Below are positions 16,539-24,909 of a stretch of DNA of 64,000 bases, piece after piece. Made by a program: the position numbers and the translations under genes. Under the pieces are notes generated by a model. It was not told where the DNA came from, searched no databases, and was given only the letters and a program-made list of their open reading frames with translations. Origin of the DNA: an uncultured Clostridia bacterium (GTDB lineage: Bacteria > Bacillota > Clostridia > Oscillospirales > Ruminococcaceae); NCBI GenBank assembly GCA_944382845.1, contig CALWNN010000038.1:1-64000 (forward strand), written 5' to 3'. Numbering within the stretch: the first letter of the stretch is position 1; each line of letters starts with the position of its first letter.

Positions 16539-17595
16539 GATGTTTTGGAGCAGATGTAAGGTTTATACAGCCGTTATCTTTTACAACCACAAAATCTTCT
16601 ATTCTGACTCCGAATTTATCAGGGATATAAATACCCGGTTCAACTGTAATTACCATATTGGTTTCAAGAACATTATTACACGAGGGCGAAGCAGTAGGAG
16701 CTTCGTGTATCTCCATTCCCACGCCGTGACCTAAAGCATGACCGAAGTTATCCTTAAAGCCTGCGTTATTTATGACATCTCTTGCTGCCAAATCAAGTTC
16801 TGCACCTGTTATTCCGCTTTTGACTTTTTCAAGAGCGGATTTTTGTGCCTCCAAGACCGTATCATAAACATATTTCATTTCTTTGTCAGGAGTTCCAACG
16901 CAGAAAGTTCTTGTCATGTCGCTGTGCCAGCCGTCTACAACCGCACCATAGTCAAGAAGAACAAACTCTCCATTTTCTATCTTTTTATCCGACGGAGTTC
17001 CATGAGGAAGAGAAGTGTTTTTTCCTGATATTGCGATAGTGTCAAACGACAATGCTTCAGCGCCGTTTTTCAACATGAAATAGTCAAGCTCAAGCCGGAT
17101 ATCACGCTCAGATATTCCCGGCCTTGCAATTTCAAGAATATGCTCAAAGCCAAGTTCAGCAATTTTCTGTGCCTGAGAGATTTTTTCGATTTCCTCGTCA
17201 GATTTTATAACCCTGATTGATTTGATAATTTCGCTAAGATTATCCGAACTGTCAATTTGTGCATTGAGTTTGGCTTTGAATTTTGAAAGTTCCGAAACGG
17301 TCATGCTTTCTGATTCAATCAAAACAGTTTTTGCACCATGCTTTGAGACAAGGTGATTTATTTGTTCAAACAATTTTTCCTGCATGATAACATTACAGTT
17401 TTTAACGGTTTTCTGAGCTTTTTCAATATATCTGAAATCAATTATCAGATATGCTTCATCAGGAAAAACCACAACAGTTCCCGCACTGGACTTCATACCG
17501 GTGAAATATCTTCTGTTAATATCGTTTGTAATTATTGCACAGTCGCTTATCTTACTCAACTTCTCTTTCAGAATCTCTAAAGGATAACGGCTCAT
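16525..17595 (-). CDS. Xaa-Pro aminopeptidase-type M24 metallopeptidase
   Basis: A 356-residue protein of the creatinase/aminopeptidase P group. The first 130 residues form the creatinase-like N-terminal domain. The pita-bread catalytic domain shows the dinuclear metal ligands: Asp in LLDYGAVVDGWHSD, Asp in HSDMTRTFCVG, His in FGHALGHGVGMEIHE, Glu in ITVEPGIY, and Glu in VRIEDFVVV. It probably removes N-terminal residues before proline in peptides. aroQ lies directly upstream and overlaps its start by four bases. In many Firmicutes aroQ, pepP and efp form one unit; efp is not here. Confidence 0.92.
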   Translation of the reverse strand: MSRYPLEILKEKLSKISDCAIITNDINRRYFTGMKSSAGTVVVFPDEAYLIIDFRYIEKAQKTVKNCNVIMQEKLFEQINHLVSKHGAKTVLIESESMTVSELSKFKAKLNAQIDSSDNLSEIIKSIRVIKSDEEIEKISQAQKIAELGFEHILEIARPGISERDIRLELDYFMLKNGAEALSFDTIAISGKNTSLPHGTPSDKKIENGEFVLLDYGAVVDGWHSDMTRTFCVGTPDKEMKYVYDTVLEAQKSALEKVKSGITGAELDLAARDVINNAGFKDNFGHALGHGVGMEIHEAPTASPSCNNVLETNMVITVEPGIYIPDKFGVRIEDFVVVKDNGCINLTSAPKHLICV

Positions 17596-18035
17596 GATTG
17601 TTCCTCCAGAATGTATTTTACTGCTTCAAGGGCAACATAATAAGAATTTTTCCCAAATCCGGCAATCTGCCCTTTACAGACAGGAGCGATTACCGAAGTA
17701 TGCCTGAACTCGTCCCGTGCGTGAATATTGCTTAAATGAACTTCGATTACCGGAATTTTAATTGCGGAGATAGCATCGCGAATCGCATAGCTATAATGTG
17801 TATAAGCACCTGCGTTAAGTATAACAGCATCGGCTTCTTTTCTTGACTCATGGAGTTTATCGATAATTGCTCCCTCGTGGTTTGACTGAAATATTTCAGC
17901 TTCAAATCCCATCTGTGTTGCTTTTTCAACAAATTCTTTATTAATTGCCTCAAATGAATCATTTCCGTAAACACCTGGTTCACGCTCGCCAAGAAGGTTT
18001 AAATTAGGTCCGTGTATTACAAGGATTTTTTTCAT
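17592..18035 (-). CDS. aroQ: Type II 3-dehydroquinate dehydratase
   Basis: AroQ dehydrates 3-dehydroquinate in the shikimate pathway, which feeds the trp operon nearby. The 147 residues start KKILVIHGPNLNLLGEREP with the catalytic Tyr in GVYG, then FQSNHEGAIIDKLHE, ILNAGAYTHYSYAIRDA, and VEVHLSNIHARDEFRHTSV with catalytic His and Arg. ATG at 18035 is chosen because AAAGGATC precedes it and the family N-terminus starts there. It overlaps the peptidase start by four bases. Confidence 0.95.
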   Translation of the reverse strand: MKKILVIHGPNLNLLGEREPGVYGNDSFEAINKEFVEKATQMGFEAEIFQSNHEGAIIDKLHESRKEADAVILNAGAYTHYSYAIRDAISAIKIPVIEVHLSNIHARDEFRHTSVIAPVCKGQIAGFGKNSYYVALEAVKYILEEQS

Positions 18036-18068
18036 TGTTTTGATCCTTTCTTTGCAGGTCATTGCAAG

Positions 18069-18509
18069 TTAAAGTTTATCGATTTCAAGAAGAGCCTGAT
18101 TTCTGTACACAAGGTTGCTTCGCTTAGTAAAGCCGATACTTTCCCAGAAGTCGTTGCCTTTGTTATTTGCGTCAAACACAATAAGGGCTACCTTGGAAAT
18201 ACCTTCGCGTTTCAACCCGTAAAGAGCCTTTTCAACAAGATCTCTCCCGACCCCATGACCACGGTCGGCAACATCTACCGCAAGGTGATATATATAACCT
18301 CTGCGTCCGTCATGACCGCAGAGAATGGCTCCTTTTACAAGTCCGGTTTCTTCGCTTTCTGCAACATAGCAGGTCCTTGGATTTCTTTCAAGAAACCTGG
18401 CTATGCCCTCCTTTGTGTCATCGATATTGTTAAGACTCATTCCCTCGGCGGTACGCCACAGGGAATAAACACTTTCATAGTCTTCCAAAGACATTTTTCT
18501 GATAAACAA
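18069..18509 (-). CDS. GNAT family N-acetyltransferase
   Basis: The 146-residue protein has the GNAT fold. After an N-terminal FIRKMSLEDYESVYSLW helix, the acetyl-CoA pyrophosphate loop is VDVADRGHGVGRDLVEKAL (R-x-x-G-x-G/A), followed by IVFDANNKGNDFWESIGF, the usual beta6 and helix 4 block. The start is TTG at 18509, with GGAGG eight bases upstream. The acceptor substrate is not predictable. It lies within the endonuclease IV to aroQ directon, 33 bases before aroQ. Confidence 0.85.
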   Translation of the reverse strand: MFIRKMSLEDYESVYSLWRTAEGMSLNNIDDTKEGIARFLERNPRTCYVAESEETGLVKGAILCGHDGRRGYIYHLAVDVADRGHGVGRDLVEKALYGLKREGISKVALIVFDANNKGNDFWESIGFTKRSNLVYRNQALLEIDKL

Positions 18510-18527
18510 ATCTGTCGCCTCCGAAAA

Positions 18528-19385
18528 TCATCTTACAGACAAATAATATTTTTTCATTGTCAATGCGTCCTCAGCCTGAGTACCTGCACTTTCGCACACG
18601 AAAACAGGTGAAAGATCTTTTTTTGCAACAATTTCCATGAGTGGTTCATAATCGGGTCCGAAGCCCTGATTATCGTCAAATGTCAGATGCTTCTTTTCAC
18701 CGCCGGGTTCTGTAAACATAATTTTTGAAAAGTGGCTGTGAAAAATTTTAAGCCTATCTGCGCCAATAGCGTTTTCTATTTCCTCAAGTATTTTTTCGTA
18801 CTCTGCCTTTCCTTTTATATATCCGAATTCTCTTGCGTTCAAGTGCCCAAAGTCAATACAGGGAATAAAGGTTTCATCAAGCCGACAAAGCTCAAGAACT
18901 TCGTACAGATTTCCGAGTTGATTTACTTTTCCCATCGTTTCCGGGCAGAATATAACATTTTCAAACCCCTGTTCTACTGCGGCTTTTCTTGCTTTCATAA
19001 GAGTTTGCTTTGCAAGTTCAAGAGCGTCTGCACGAGAAATTTTCGAGCATGATCCGCTATGTATAACAATTCTGTTCCCTCCGAGGCGAGTAACTGCATC
19101 GCAACTCTGAAGAATATACTTTACGCTGTTGTCACGCTTTTCAGCTTCCAAGCTTGAAAGAGAAATAAAGTATGGGGCATGGAGAGAGATTGTGATTTCG
19201 TTTTCAATCGCCCTATCTCTTATAGCAAAGGCAGTTTTATCAGTGACCTTAACTCCTCTTCCGCACTGATACTCATAGTGATCAAGTCCCATGGTTTTAA
19301 GAAATTCCGGTGCGCTGACAGTTGATTTATACTTAACCGAAAAACTATCGGAATTACCCGCCGGACCAAATCTTGCGTTCACCAT
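18528..19385 (-). CDS. Apurinic/apyrimidinic endonuclease, endonuclease IV family
   Basis: A 285-residue TIM-barrel protein of the AP endonuclease 2 family, which incises DNA at abasic sites with three zinc ions. Likely zinc ligands occur in order: SLHAPYFISL, NRIVIHSGS, FCPETMGK (Glu), CIDFGHLNAREFG (Asp and His), KIFHSHFSK, LTFDDNQGFGPDY, and the final Glu in VFVCESAGTQ. Length matches Nfo. Its start overlaps the end of the preceding small gene by seven bases. A sugar-isomerase-like relative with the same fold is less likely given the ligand pattern. Confidence 0.85.
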   Translation of the reverse strand: MVNARFGPAGNSDSFSVKYKSTVSAPEFLKTMGLDHYEYQCGRGVKVTDKTAFAIRDRAIENEITISLHAPYFISLSSLEAEKRDNSVKYILQSCDAVTRLGGNRIVIHSGSCSKISRADALELAKQTLMKARKAAVEQGFENVIFCPETMGKVNQLGNLYEVLELCRLDETFIPCIDFGHLNAREFGYIKGKAEYEKILEEIENAIGADRLKIFHSHFSKIMFTEPGGEKKHLTFDDNQGFGPDYEPLMEIVAKKDLSPVFVCESAGTQAEDALTMKKYYLSVR

Positions 19386-19621
19386 AAATCCTCCTTATCC
19401 TTTTTCTTTTTGCCGAAAAGACTTTTTTCAGGGGTCTCCTTATCCGCAGAAACAGGAGTTACCGACTCAATCTGATATACATTTAAAAGCTTTTTTTCTC
19501 CGTCCTCGTCAATTTCAAGCCAGTCTCCGTCAAGCGAGAGAATGACTCCCTCGTACCAGTTATCGGTTGTATTTATTTCACACGCCTTTCCGGCAAGCGA
19601 CATTAAAGCATTATTTTCCAT
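19379..19621 (-). CDS. Small conserved-type protein, possible Sm/SH3-like barrel
   Basis: An 80-residue protein without a name I can give securely. It begins MENNALMSLAGKACEI, then has alternating strands NWYEGVILSLDGDWLEIDE and KLLNVYQIESVTPV, a pattern seen in small beta-barrel (Sm or SH3-like) proteins such as DUF6897-type proteins. The tail is lysine-rich (FGKKKKDKEDLW) and could bind nucleic acid. It overlaps the endonuclease IV gene and follows yqeG by ten bases, so all three are co-transcribed. Confidence 0.6.
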   Translation of the reverse strand: MENNALMSLAGKACEINTTDNWYEGVILSLDGDWLEIDEDGEKKLLNVYQIESVTPVSADKETPEKSLFGKKKKDKEDLW

Positions 19622-19631
19622 AAAAACTCCT

Positions 19632-20111
19632 TTATCTTTTTGGCAAAAAGGGTTTTTCGAGAACTCTTTTTACCTTAAACAAAAATCCGCTTTCAGGTTC
19701 AATAGGAAAGACGAAAATTGATCTTATTCCTTTAAGATTAGCACCGAGAATGTCTGTAAATATCTGATCCCCCACTGCGCAGACTTCGGATTTTTTTACT
19801 TCAAGTTTTTTAATTGCCTCTGAAAAACCTTTTGTCAAAGGCTTCATACCTCTTGAAACAAACGGAAGTCCAAGCTCCTTTGCAAAAGGCTCAACCCTCT
19901 TAGCGGAATTATTTGAAACAATCATCATTTTAATTCCTGCCGATTTCATTTTATCAAGCCATTCAAGAGTTGACTTTGGCGGCACGGGGTTATTATGAGT
20001 TGTAAGTGTATTATCAAGGTCAAGAAGAATAGCTTTGATCTTATGCTTATTTAAAAATTCTAATGAAATATCAGTTGCACAGTCAAAATAATAAGTTGGT
20101 TTTAAAAACAT
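19632..20111 (-). CDS. yqeG: YqeG family HAD-IIIA phosphatase
   Basis: A 159-residue HAD-superfamily protein with motif I LLDLDNTLT, motif II MIVSNNS, the lysine of motif III in GMKPLTKG, and motif IV VGDQIFTDILGAN. This is the YqeG arrangement; in plants and bacteria relatives act as phosphatidylglycerophosphate or small-phosphate phosphatases. GGAGAT precedes the ATG. It is first in the directon that runs to the M24 peptidase gene, just after the rpsU terminator. Confidence 0.9.
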   Translation of the reverse strand: MFLKPTYYFDCATDISLEFLNKHKIKAILLDLDNTLTTHNNPVPPKSTLEWLDKMKSAGIKMMIVSNNSAKRVEPFAKELGLPFVSRGMKPLTKGFSEAIKKLEVKKSEVCAVGDQIFTDILGANLKGIRSIFVFPIEPESGFLFKVKRVLEKPFLPKR

Positions 20112-20153
20112 AAAGGATCTCCTCCCTTGAGGCTAATCAAAATAGTAGTACAA

Positions 20154-20178
20154 AAGGCGGACAATATGCCCGCCTTTA
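20154..20178 (-). terminator. Terminator of rpsU
   Basis: AAAGGCGG and CCGCCTTT pair around a nine-base loop directly after the rpsU stop, followed by TTTTG on the minus strand. Confidence 0.78.
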
Positions 20179-20186
20179 TGGATAAA

Positions 20187-20360
20187 TCAATATTTACGCT
20201 TACGAGCAGCTTCGGATTTTTTCTTGCGCTTTACCGAAGGCTTTTCATAGTGTTCTCTTTTACGAACCTCAGCGATAACGCCGTCCTTAGCACAGCTTCT
20301 CTTAAATCTCTTAAGAGCAGTATCGAGAGTTTCGTTTTTTCCAACACGAATTTCTGCCAT
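20187..20360 (-). CDS. rpsU: Small ribosomal subunit protein S21
   Basis: The 57-residue protein [20 protein letters not shown] ending in a basic EAARKRKY tail is S21, which sits near the 3' end of 16S rRNA. The ATG at 20360 is chosen because GGGAGGG lies nine bases upstream; in-frame codons further upstream have no counterpart in the family. The gene has its own strong promoter, a 170-base structured leader, and its own terminator, so it is a monocistronic unit with likely leader-based control. Confidence 0.95.
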   Translation of the reverse strand: MAEIRVGKNETLDTALKRFKRSCAKDGVIAEVRKREHYEKPSVKRKKKSEAARKRKY

Positions 20361-20531
20361 AATCAAATTCCCTCCCTTTGCCACCAATGACAGAGTGATC
20401 TGATGAAGATCCAATTATTATTTATGCGAAACGGTGAATAGTGAAGGCGTCTGGTTCCAGACTTCTCAACGAGGGTCCACCCTCTCTCTGTCTTCTTCGC
20501 ACGGATCTTTTACTCACCAAATAAAACCACA
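20361..20531 (-). ncRNA. Structured rpsU leader RNA, candidate cis-regulator
   Basis: The transcript between the rpsU promoter and its start folds into a nested design. AAGATCC pairs with GGATCTT (plus positions 20503-20509 and 20406-20412). Inside it TGCGAA pairs with TTCGCA (20496-20501 and 20425-20430). These enclose two perfect hairpins, GAGGG-TGGA-CCCTC (20471-20484) and GTCTG-GAAC-CAGAC (20449-20462). A GGTGA near the 5' end can also pair with an inner TCACC, which would cross the other stems as a pseudoknot or switch. The CCCTC arm is complementary to the GAGGG of the rpsU ribosome binding site (20370-20376), giving a possible on/off pairing. I know no named RNA family for this. Confidence 0.55.
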
Positions 20532-20537
20532 TTCATT

Positions 20538-20566
20538 ATTATACAGCATTTTTGCCTAATAGTCAA
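20538..20566 (-). promoter_or_regulatory. Promoter of rpsU
   Basis: TTGACT (20561-20566), 17 bases, TATAAT (20538-20543) on the minus strand, close to consensus. Confidence 0.88.
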
Positions 20567-20574
20567 GACCTTTT

Positions 20575-20600
20575 TTCTTGATTTTTGTAAAAATCAAAAA
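20575..20600 (-). terminator. Weak terminator after leuS
   Basis: Directly after the leuS stop, TTGATTTTT and AAAAATCAA pair around a small loop, followed by GAAAAAAGG rather than a T-run. The stem is AT-only, so the call is tentative. Confidence 0.4.
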
Positions 20601-23003
20601 TTATTTTGCAACGATATTTACAAGTCTGCCTTTAACATATATTTCCTTGACAATATTCTTGCCTTCGCATTCCTTTTTAACGTTTTCATCCTGTTTTGCC
20701 AGCGAAAGAACGTCCGCCTGTTCCATATCGGCAGGAATATTTATTTTAGCTCTCATTTTTCCGTTTACCTGAACTGCGATCTCAATTTCCTTGTCTACGC
20801 AAAGAGCTTCATCATATTCCACCCATTTCTGTTCGTGTATATACCCGCCGTATATACGCTCATACATTTCTGATGTTATGTGCGGAGCAAACGGATTAAG
20901 GATTATAAGAAGGCTTCTGAGTTCAGCTTTATTGATTGAGCCGAGAGCATAAACCTCGTTAAGCAGTGACATCATTGAAGCAATAGCGGTATTGAATTTC
21001 ATTGTTTCAATATCCTCTGAAACCTTCTTGACAGTCTTGTGCATACTGCTCATAAGTTCAGGACGGTACTCATCTCCATCAATAAGCATATCCTGAAGTC
21101 CCCATATTCTGTCAAGAAACCTGTTACAGCCTTTCATGCTGTTTTCGCTCCACGGAGCAGCCTGTTCATAGTCACCCATAAAGAGAACATAAACTCTGAG
21201 AACATCAGCGCCGTAATTATCCACAACATCGTTAGGGTCAACAACATTTCCCTTTGATTTACTCATTTTTTCTCCGTCAGGTCCGAGTATGAGTCCCTGA
21301 GCAGTACGTTTTGCATAAGGCTCACTGCATGGAACTTCGCCTATATCGTAAAGGAACTTATGCCAGAAGCGAGAGTAAATCATATGTCTTGTAACGTGTT
21401 CCATACCACCGTTATACCAGTCAACAGGCATCCAGTATTCAAGAGCTTCCTTTGAAGCAAAGTCTTCGCGGTTATCGGGGTCGCAGTAGCGGAGGAAGTA
21501 CCATGAGGATCCTGCCCATTGAGGCATGGTATCGGTCTCACGCTTTGCGTCGCCACCGCATTTAGGACACTTACAGTTGACAAATGAATCAATCTTAGCA
21601 AGAGGGCTTTCTCCGTCCTTTCCCGGTTCAAAGCTTTCTACCTTTGGAAGCTTCAGCGGAAGCTCGTCATAAGGAACTGCGACCATTCCGCACTTGGGAC
21701 AATGAACGATAGGAATCGGTTCGCCCCAGTATCTCTGTCTGTTGAAAGCCCAGTCTTTCATTTTGTACTGAACTCCCTTTTTTCCACAGCCTTTCTTTTC
21801 AAGGATCTCGAGCATCTTAGCGATTGCGTCTTTCTTGTTAGCAATACCGTTAAGTTCTCCGGAGTTTACCATTTCTCCGTCGCCTGTATACGCTTCTTTA
21901 GAAATATCTCCGCCCTTTATAACTTCAATTATATCTATACCGAATTTTTTTGCAAATTCATAGTCACGGGTATCATGTGCCGGAACAGCCATAATTGCCC
22001 CTGTTCCGTAGCCCATCATTACATAATCGGAAATATATATAGGTATCTCCTTTGATGTGATAGGATTGATCGCCGTAAGTCCTTCGATCTTAACGCCGGT
22101 TTTATCCTTAACAAGCTGAGTTCTTTCAAATTCGCTCTTTTTAGAACATTCAGCCTTATAAGCGTCGAGGTCATCGATATTTGAAATACTGTCCCTGTAT
22201 TTTTCGATTATAGGGTGTTCAGGAGCGATTACCATAAAGGTCACACCGTAAAGAGTATCCGGACGTGTTGTATAGATTTTCAATGTTTCGTCCTTTTCTT
22301 TTATTTTAAAATCAACAAATGCTCCTGTCGATTTTCCGATCCAGTTTTCCTGCTGAAGTCTTATATTAGGAAGATAATTTACCTCATCAAGTCCCTGAAG
22401 GAGTTTATCTGCATATTCAGTTATTCTTAAGTACCATACTTCCTTTGTTTTCTGAACTATCTCACTGTGGCAAACGTCGCAGTGACCGCCCTGAGAGTCC
22501 TCGTTTGAAAGAACAACCTTACAGCTCGGGCAGTAGTTTACAAGAGTTTTATCTCTGAAAACAAGTCCGTTTTCAAACATTTTAAGGAATATCCACTGAG
22601 TCCACTTATAGTAATTTTCGTCAGTTGTGTCAATTACTCTTGACCAGTCGAAGGAAAAACCCACTCTTTTAAGCTGGTTTGTGAATTTAACTATATTCCT
22701 ATCTGTAACTGTTCTCGGATGAACTCCTGTTTTGATAGCTGTATTTTCTGTAGGAAGTCCGTAAGCGTCAAATCCTATAGGAAAAAGAACGTTATACCCC
22801 TGGAGACGTCTTTTACGGCTTACAACCTCAAGTCCTGAATATGCCTTGATATGTCCTACATGCATACCCGAGCCGGAGGGGTACGGAAACTCAACGAGGG
22901 TATAGTATTTTGGCTTTTCACTTCCGGTAACAGCCTTGAAGGTTTCGTTTTTCTCCCAGAAATCCTGCCACTTCTTTTCTACTTCGGAAAAATTATACTT
23001 CAT
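20601..23003 (-). CDS. leuS: Leucyl-tRNA synthetase
   Basis: The 800-residue class I synthetase charges tRNA-Leu. The HIGH signature is SGMHVGHIKAY near residue 50, the zinc ribbon YCPSCKVVLSNEDSQGGHCDVC follows, the CP1 editing domain carries TTRPDTLYGVTFMV, and the KMSKS loop is GEKMSKSKGNV. The C-terminal anticodon-binding domain ends VKGRLVNIVAK. ATG at 23003 is chosen over the ATG nine bases earlier because AAGGA then sits nine bases upstream. It is the last gene of the long trmH-to-leuS directon and follows rsfS by 38 bases. Confidence 0.97.
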   Translation of the reverse strand: MKYNFSEVEKKWQDFWEKNETFKAVTGSEKPKYYTLVEFPYPSGSGMHVGHIKAYSGLEVVSRKRRLQGYNVLFPIGFDAYGLPTENTAIKTGVHPRTVTDRNIVKFTNQLKRVGFSFDWSRVIDTTDENYYKWTQWIFLKMFENGLVFRDKTLVNYCPSCKVVLSNEDSQGGHCDVCHSEIVQKTKEVWYLRITEYADKLLQGLDEVNYLPNIRLQQENWIGKSTGAFVDFKIKEKDETLKIYTTRPDTLYGVTFMVIAPEHPIIEKYRDSISNIDDLDAYKAECSKKSEFERTQLVKDKTGVKIEGLTAINPITSKEIPIYISDYVMMGYGTGAIMAVPAHDTRDYEFAKKFGIDIIEVIKGGDISKEAYTGDGEMVNSGELNGIANKKDAIAKMLEILEKKGCGKKGVQYKMKDWAFNRQRYWGEPIPIVHCPKCGMVAVPYDELPLKLPKVESFEPGKDGESPLAKIDSFVNCKCPKCGGDAKRETDTMPQWAGSSWYFLRYCDPDNREDFASKEALEYWMPVDWYNGGMEHVTRHMIYSRFWHKFLYDIGEVPCSEPYAKRTAQGLILGPDGEKMSKSKGNVVDPNDVVDNYGADVLRVYVLFMGDYEQAAPWSENSMKGCNRFLDRIWGLQDMLIDGDEYRPELMSSMHKTVKKVSEDIETMKFNTAIASMMSLLNEVYALGSINKAELRSLLIILNPFAPHITSEMYERIYGGYIHEQKWVEYDEALCVDKEIEIAVQVNGKMRAKINIPADMEQADVLSLAKQDENVKKECEGKNIVKEIYVKGRLVNIVAK

Positions 23004-23041
23004 CTTTATCATTCCTTTTACAAATTTATAGAATTTCAGTC

Positions 23042-23407
23042 TTAATCATCTTGTTTTCCGATATATTCGGAAACATCGTGAGAAACTGCGTCCTTCCACA
23101 GCCTTTCAAGGTTATAGAAGTTTCTTGTTTCCTTATAGAAAACATGAACAACGATATCCGCGTAATCGAGGATTATCCAGTTTGCGCCCTGATACCCTTC
23201 TGTTCTTTCGGGAACAATTCCCTGTTCTTTAAGTTTATACTCAACTTCATCGGCAAGGGATTTTGTCTGGGTTGAAGAAGTACCGTTTGCAATAATAAAA
23301 TAATCTGCAATAATAGTAAGGTCCTTTATTTCAAGCACCTGAATGTCCTCGGCACGCTTTGAGTCAAGGGCTCTAACGATGGCTGTTATAATTTCCTGCT
23401 GAGTCAT
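23042..23407 (-). CDS. rsfS: Ribosomal silencing factor RsfS
   Basis: A 121-residue RsfS/Iojap protein that binds uL14 and blocks subunit joining when nutrients are low. Diagnostic blocks are KRAEDIQVLEIKDLTIIADYFIIANGTS, EGYQGANWIILDYADIVVHVF and YNLERLWKDA. It follows yqeK by seven bases in the widely conserved nadD-yqeK-rsfS order. Confidence 0.95.
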   Translation of the reverse strand: MTQQEIITAIVRALDSKRAEDIQVLEIKDLTIIADYFIIANGTSSTQTKSLADEVEYKLKEQGIVPERTEGYQGANWIILDYADIVVHVFYKETRNFYNLERLWKDAVSHDVSEYIGKQDD

Positions 23408-23414
23408 TGTTTTA

Positions 23415-24008
23415 TCACTCCTTCCTTAAATCTTTTTCATACGAGCAAAATTCGTTATAAGCTTCTACAGTAGATACCGGAATAGTATTGCCCTTTTTTA
23501 CGCTGTCACCAACTGAAAATTTCAGCGCTTCATACATTGCTTTTTCAAGACTTTGGTATGCATATTTCCTCATTCTTTTTACGTCCTTATAGTCTCTGTC
23601 AACAGATATAAGGTCTGCAAGGTAGATTATCTGTTCTGTTTTTGACATTTGGGCTCTTGCAACTGTATGATATCTGATAGCTCTTATAATTTCATTATCT
23701 TTTATACCGAAAAGATCCTGAATCATTTCCGCTCCGGCAACAGCATGATAAAGAGGAGATGATTTTTTTTCGATCTCGCAAACATCAAGCTGAGAGTTGT
23801 TTACAAAGGAAAGCTGGCTCTGTGTATCAAGTTCTTTTGCTATATCATGAAGAAGCCCTGCAAGGTAGCATTTATCCCTGTCGGCGTCATACTTGTCTGC
23901 AAGCTTTACAGCCTCTGCCGCAACATTTATGGAATGATTATATCTTTTTTTTGATAGATTTTTTTTCAGATAATCCTTATATGAACCTACAAGTTTTTTA
24001 TCAAGCAA
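23415..24008 (-). CDS. yqeK: YqeK family HD-domain hydrolase
   Basis: A 197-residue HD-superfamily phosphohydrolase. Metal ligands are His in RYNHSINVAAEA, HD in LAGLLHDIAKEL, and further His residues in PLYHAVAGAEM and AIRYHTVARAQM. YqeK enzymes from Firmicutes hydrolyse diadenosine tetraphosphate symmetrically to ADP. The gene lies nine bases after nadD and seven before rsfS. Confidence 0.93.
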   Translation of the reverse strand: MLDKKLVGSYKDYLKKNLSKKRYNHSINVAAEAVKLADKYDADRDKCYLAGLLHDIAKELDTQSQLSFVNNSQLDVCEIEKKSSPLYHAVAGAEMIQDLFGIKDNEIIRAIRYHTVARAQMSKTEQIIYLADLISVDRDYKDVKRMRKYAYQSLEKAMYEALKFSVGDSVKKGNTIPVSTVEAYNEFCSYEKDLRKE

Positions 24009-24017
24009 CCGATCACC

Positions 24018-24614
24018 CTATTTATACAATTTATTATCAATAATATATTTTACTACATTTTCATCAAGATAGCAAGAGCAATCTTCATTATTTTTTATCA
24101 TCCTTCTTACAGCAGTTGACGACACCTCAAAAGGAGGTGCTGAAATAAGCTTAATCTCGCCAAAGTCCGAAAGCTCTTCCGCTTTTTTCTCAAGGTTTTC
24201 AAAGTCACCTTTTTCTCTCGAAATACAAACGAGACTGCACATTGACAGAAGTTCCCTATATTTAAACCACCGATCAAAGGTAAGGAGCATATCGCTTCCG
24301 ACTGCAAACCATATTTTATATTCCGGAAATTTTTCTTTAAGATATTTCAAAGTATAGTAGGAATAGCTTTTGCCTGAATTGTTAAGTTCAAAATCGGAAA
24401 ATTCAGCGTTTTCAAATTCTGAAAATGCAAGCCTGCACATATTGAGTCTGTCCTCACCGCTTGCAAGCTCCGGTGCGTTCTTATGAGGCGGTACATTTGA
24501 GGGCATGATTATTATTTTGTCAGGTCTGAGCCTTTCCGATATAGTTTTAAGAAGATTTTTGTGTCCCTTATGAACAGGGTTAAAAGTTCCGCCGAAAAGA
24601 AGTAGCGTCTTCAT
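24018..24614 (-). CDS. nadD: Nicotinate-nucleotide adenylyltransferase
   Basis: NadD adenylylates nicotinate mononucleotide in NAD synthesis. The 198-residue nucleotidyltransferase shows LLLFGGTFNPVHKGHKNLL (the HxGH site), PSNVPPHK, VGSDMLLTFDRW and the C-terminal SSTAVRRMI, which is the ISSTxIR site. ATG at 24614 is preferred to the in-frame TTG at 24626, though neither has a strong Shine-Dalgarno, so coupling to yhbY (stop at 24616) is likely. Confidence 0.94.
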   Translation of the reverse strand: MKTLLLFGGTFNPVHKGHKNLLKTISERLRPDKIIIMPSNVPPHKNAPELASGEDRLNMCRLAFSEFENAEFSDFELNNSGKSYSYYTLKYLKEKFPEYKIWFAVGSDMLLTFDRWFKYRELLSMCSLVCISREKGDFENLEKKAEELSDFGEIKLISAPPFEVSSTAVRRMIKNNEDCSCYLDENVVKYIIDNKLYK

Positions 24615-24615
24615 A

Positions 24616-24909
24616 TTACTTGACAAGTCTTATCACCGATTCTTTGGGATTAGGCTTATAAAGTACTGCCTTTGAACCGATAACCTGTACCACTTCAGCG
24701 TTAATTGCCGAGGCGATCTCTTCGGCTGCTTCTCTTGCAGTATAAAGGGAATTGTCAAGAACCTTTATCTTGATTATTTCGTGAACTCTGAGAAAGTCGT
24801 CTATCTGAGCTATCTGAGCGTCGTTAACCCCTCCCTTTCCTACCTGAAACGAAGGCTGAAGCTTTGAACCAAGGGCTTTAAGCTGCGCTCTCTGTTTAGT
24901 TGTGATCAT
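24616..24909 (-). CDS. yhbY: YhbY-type CRM-domain RNA-binding protein
   Basis: A 97-residue CRM-domain protein that associates with pre-50S particles. It starts MITTKQRAQLKALGSKLQP, and carries VGKGGVNDAQIAQIDDFL (the conserved GxxG loop region) and KIKVLDNS. The ATG at 24909 is chosen because GGGAGG lies eight bases upstream. It overlaps the end of rdgB by 14 bases and is followed at once by nadD. Confidence 0.93.
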   Translation of the reverse strand: MITTKQRAQLKALGSKLQPSFQVGKGGVNDAQIAQIDDFLRVHEIIKIKVLDNSLYTAREAAEEIASAINAEVVQVIGSKAVLYKPNPKESVIRLVK

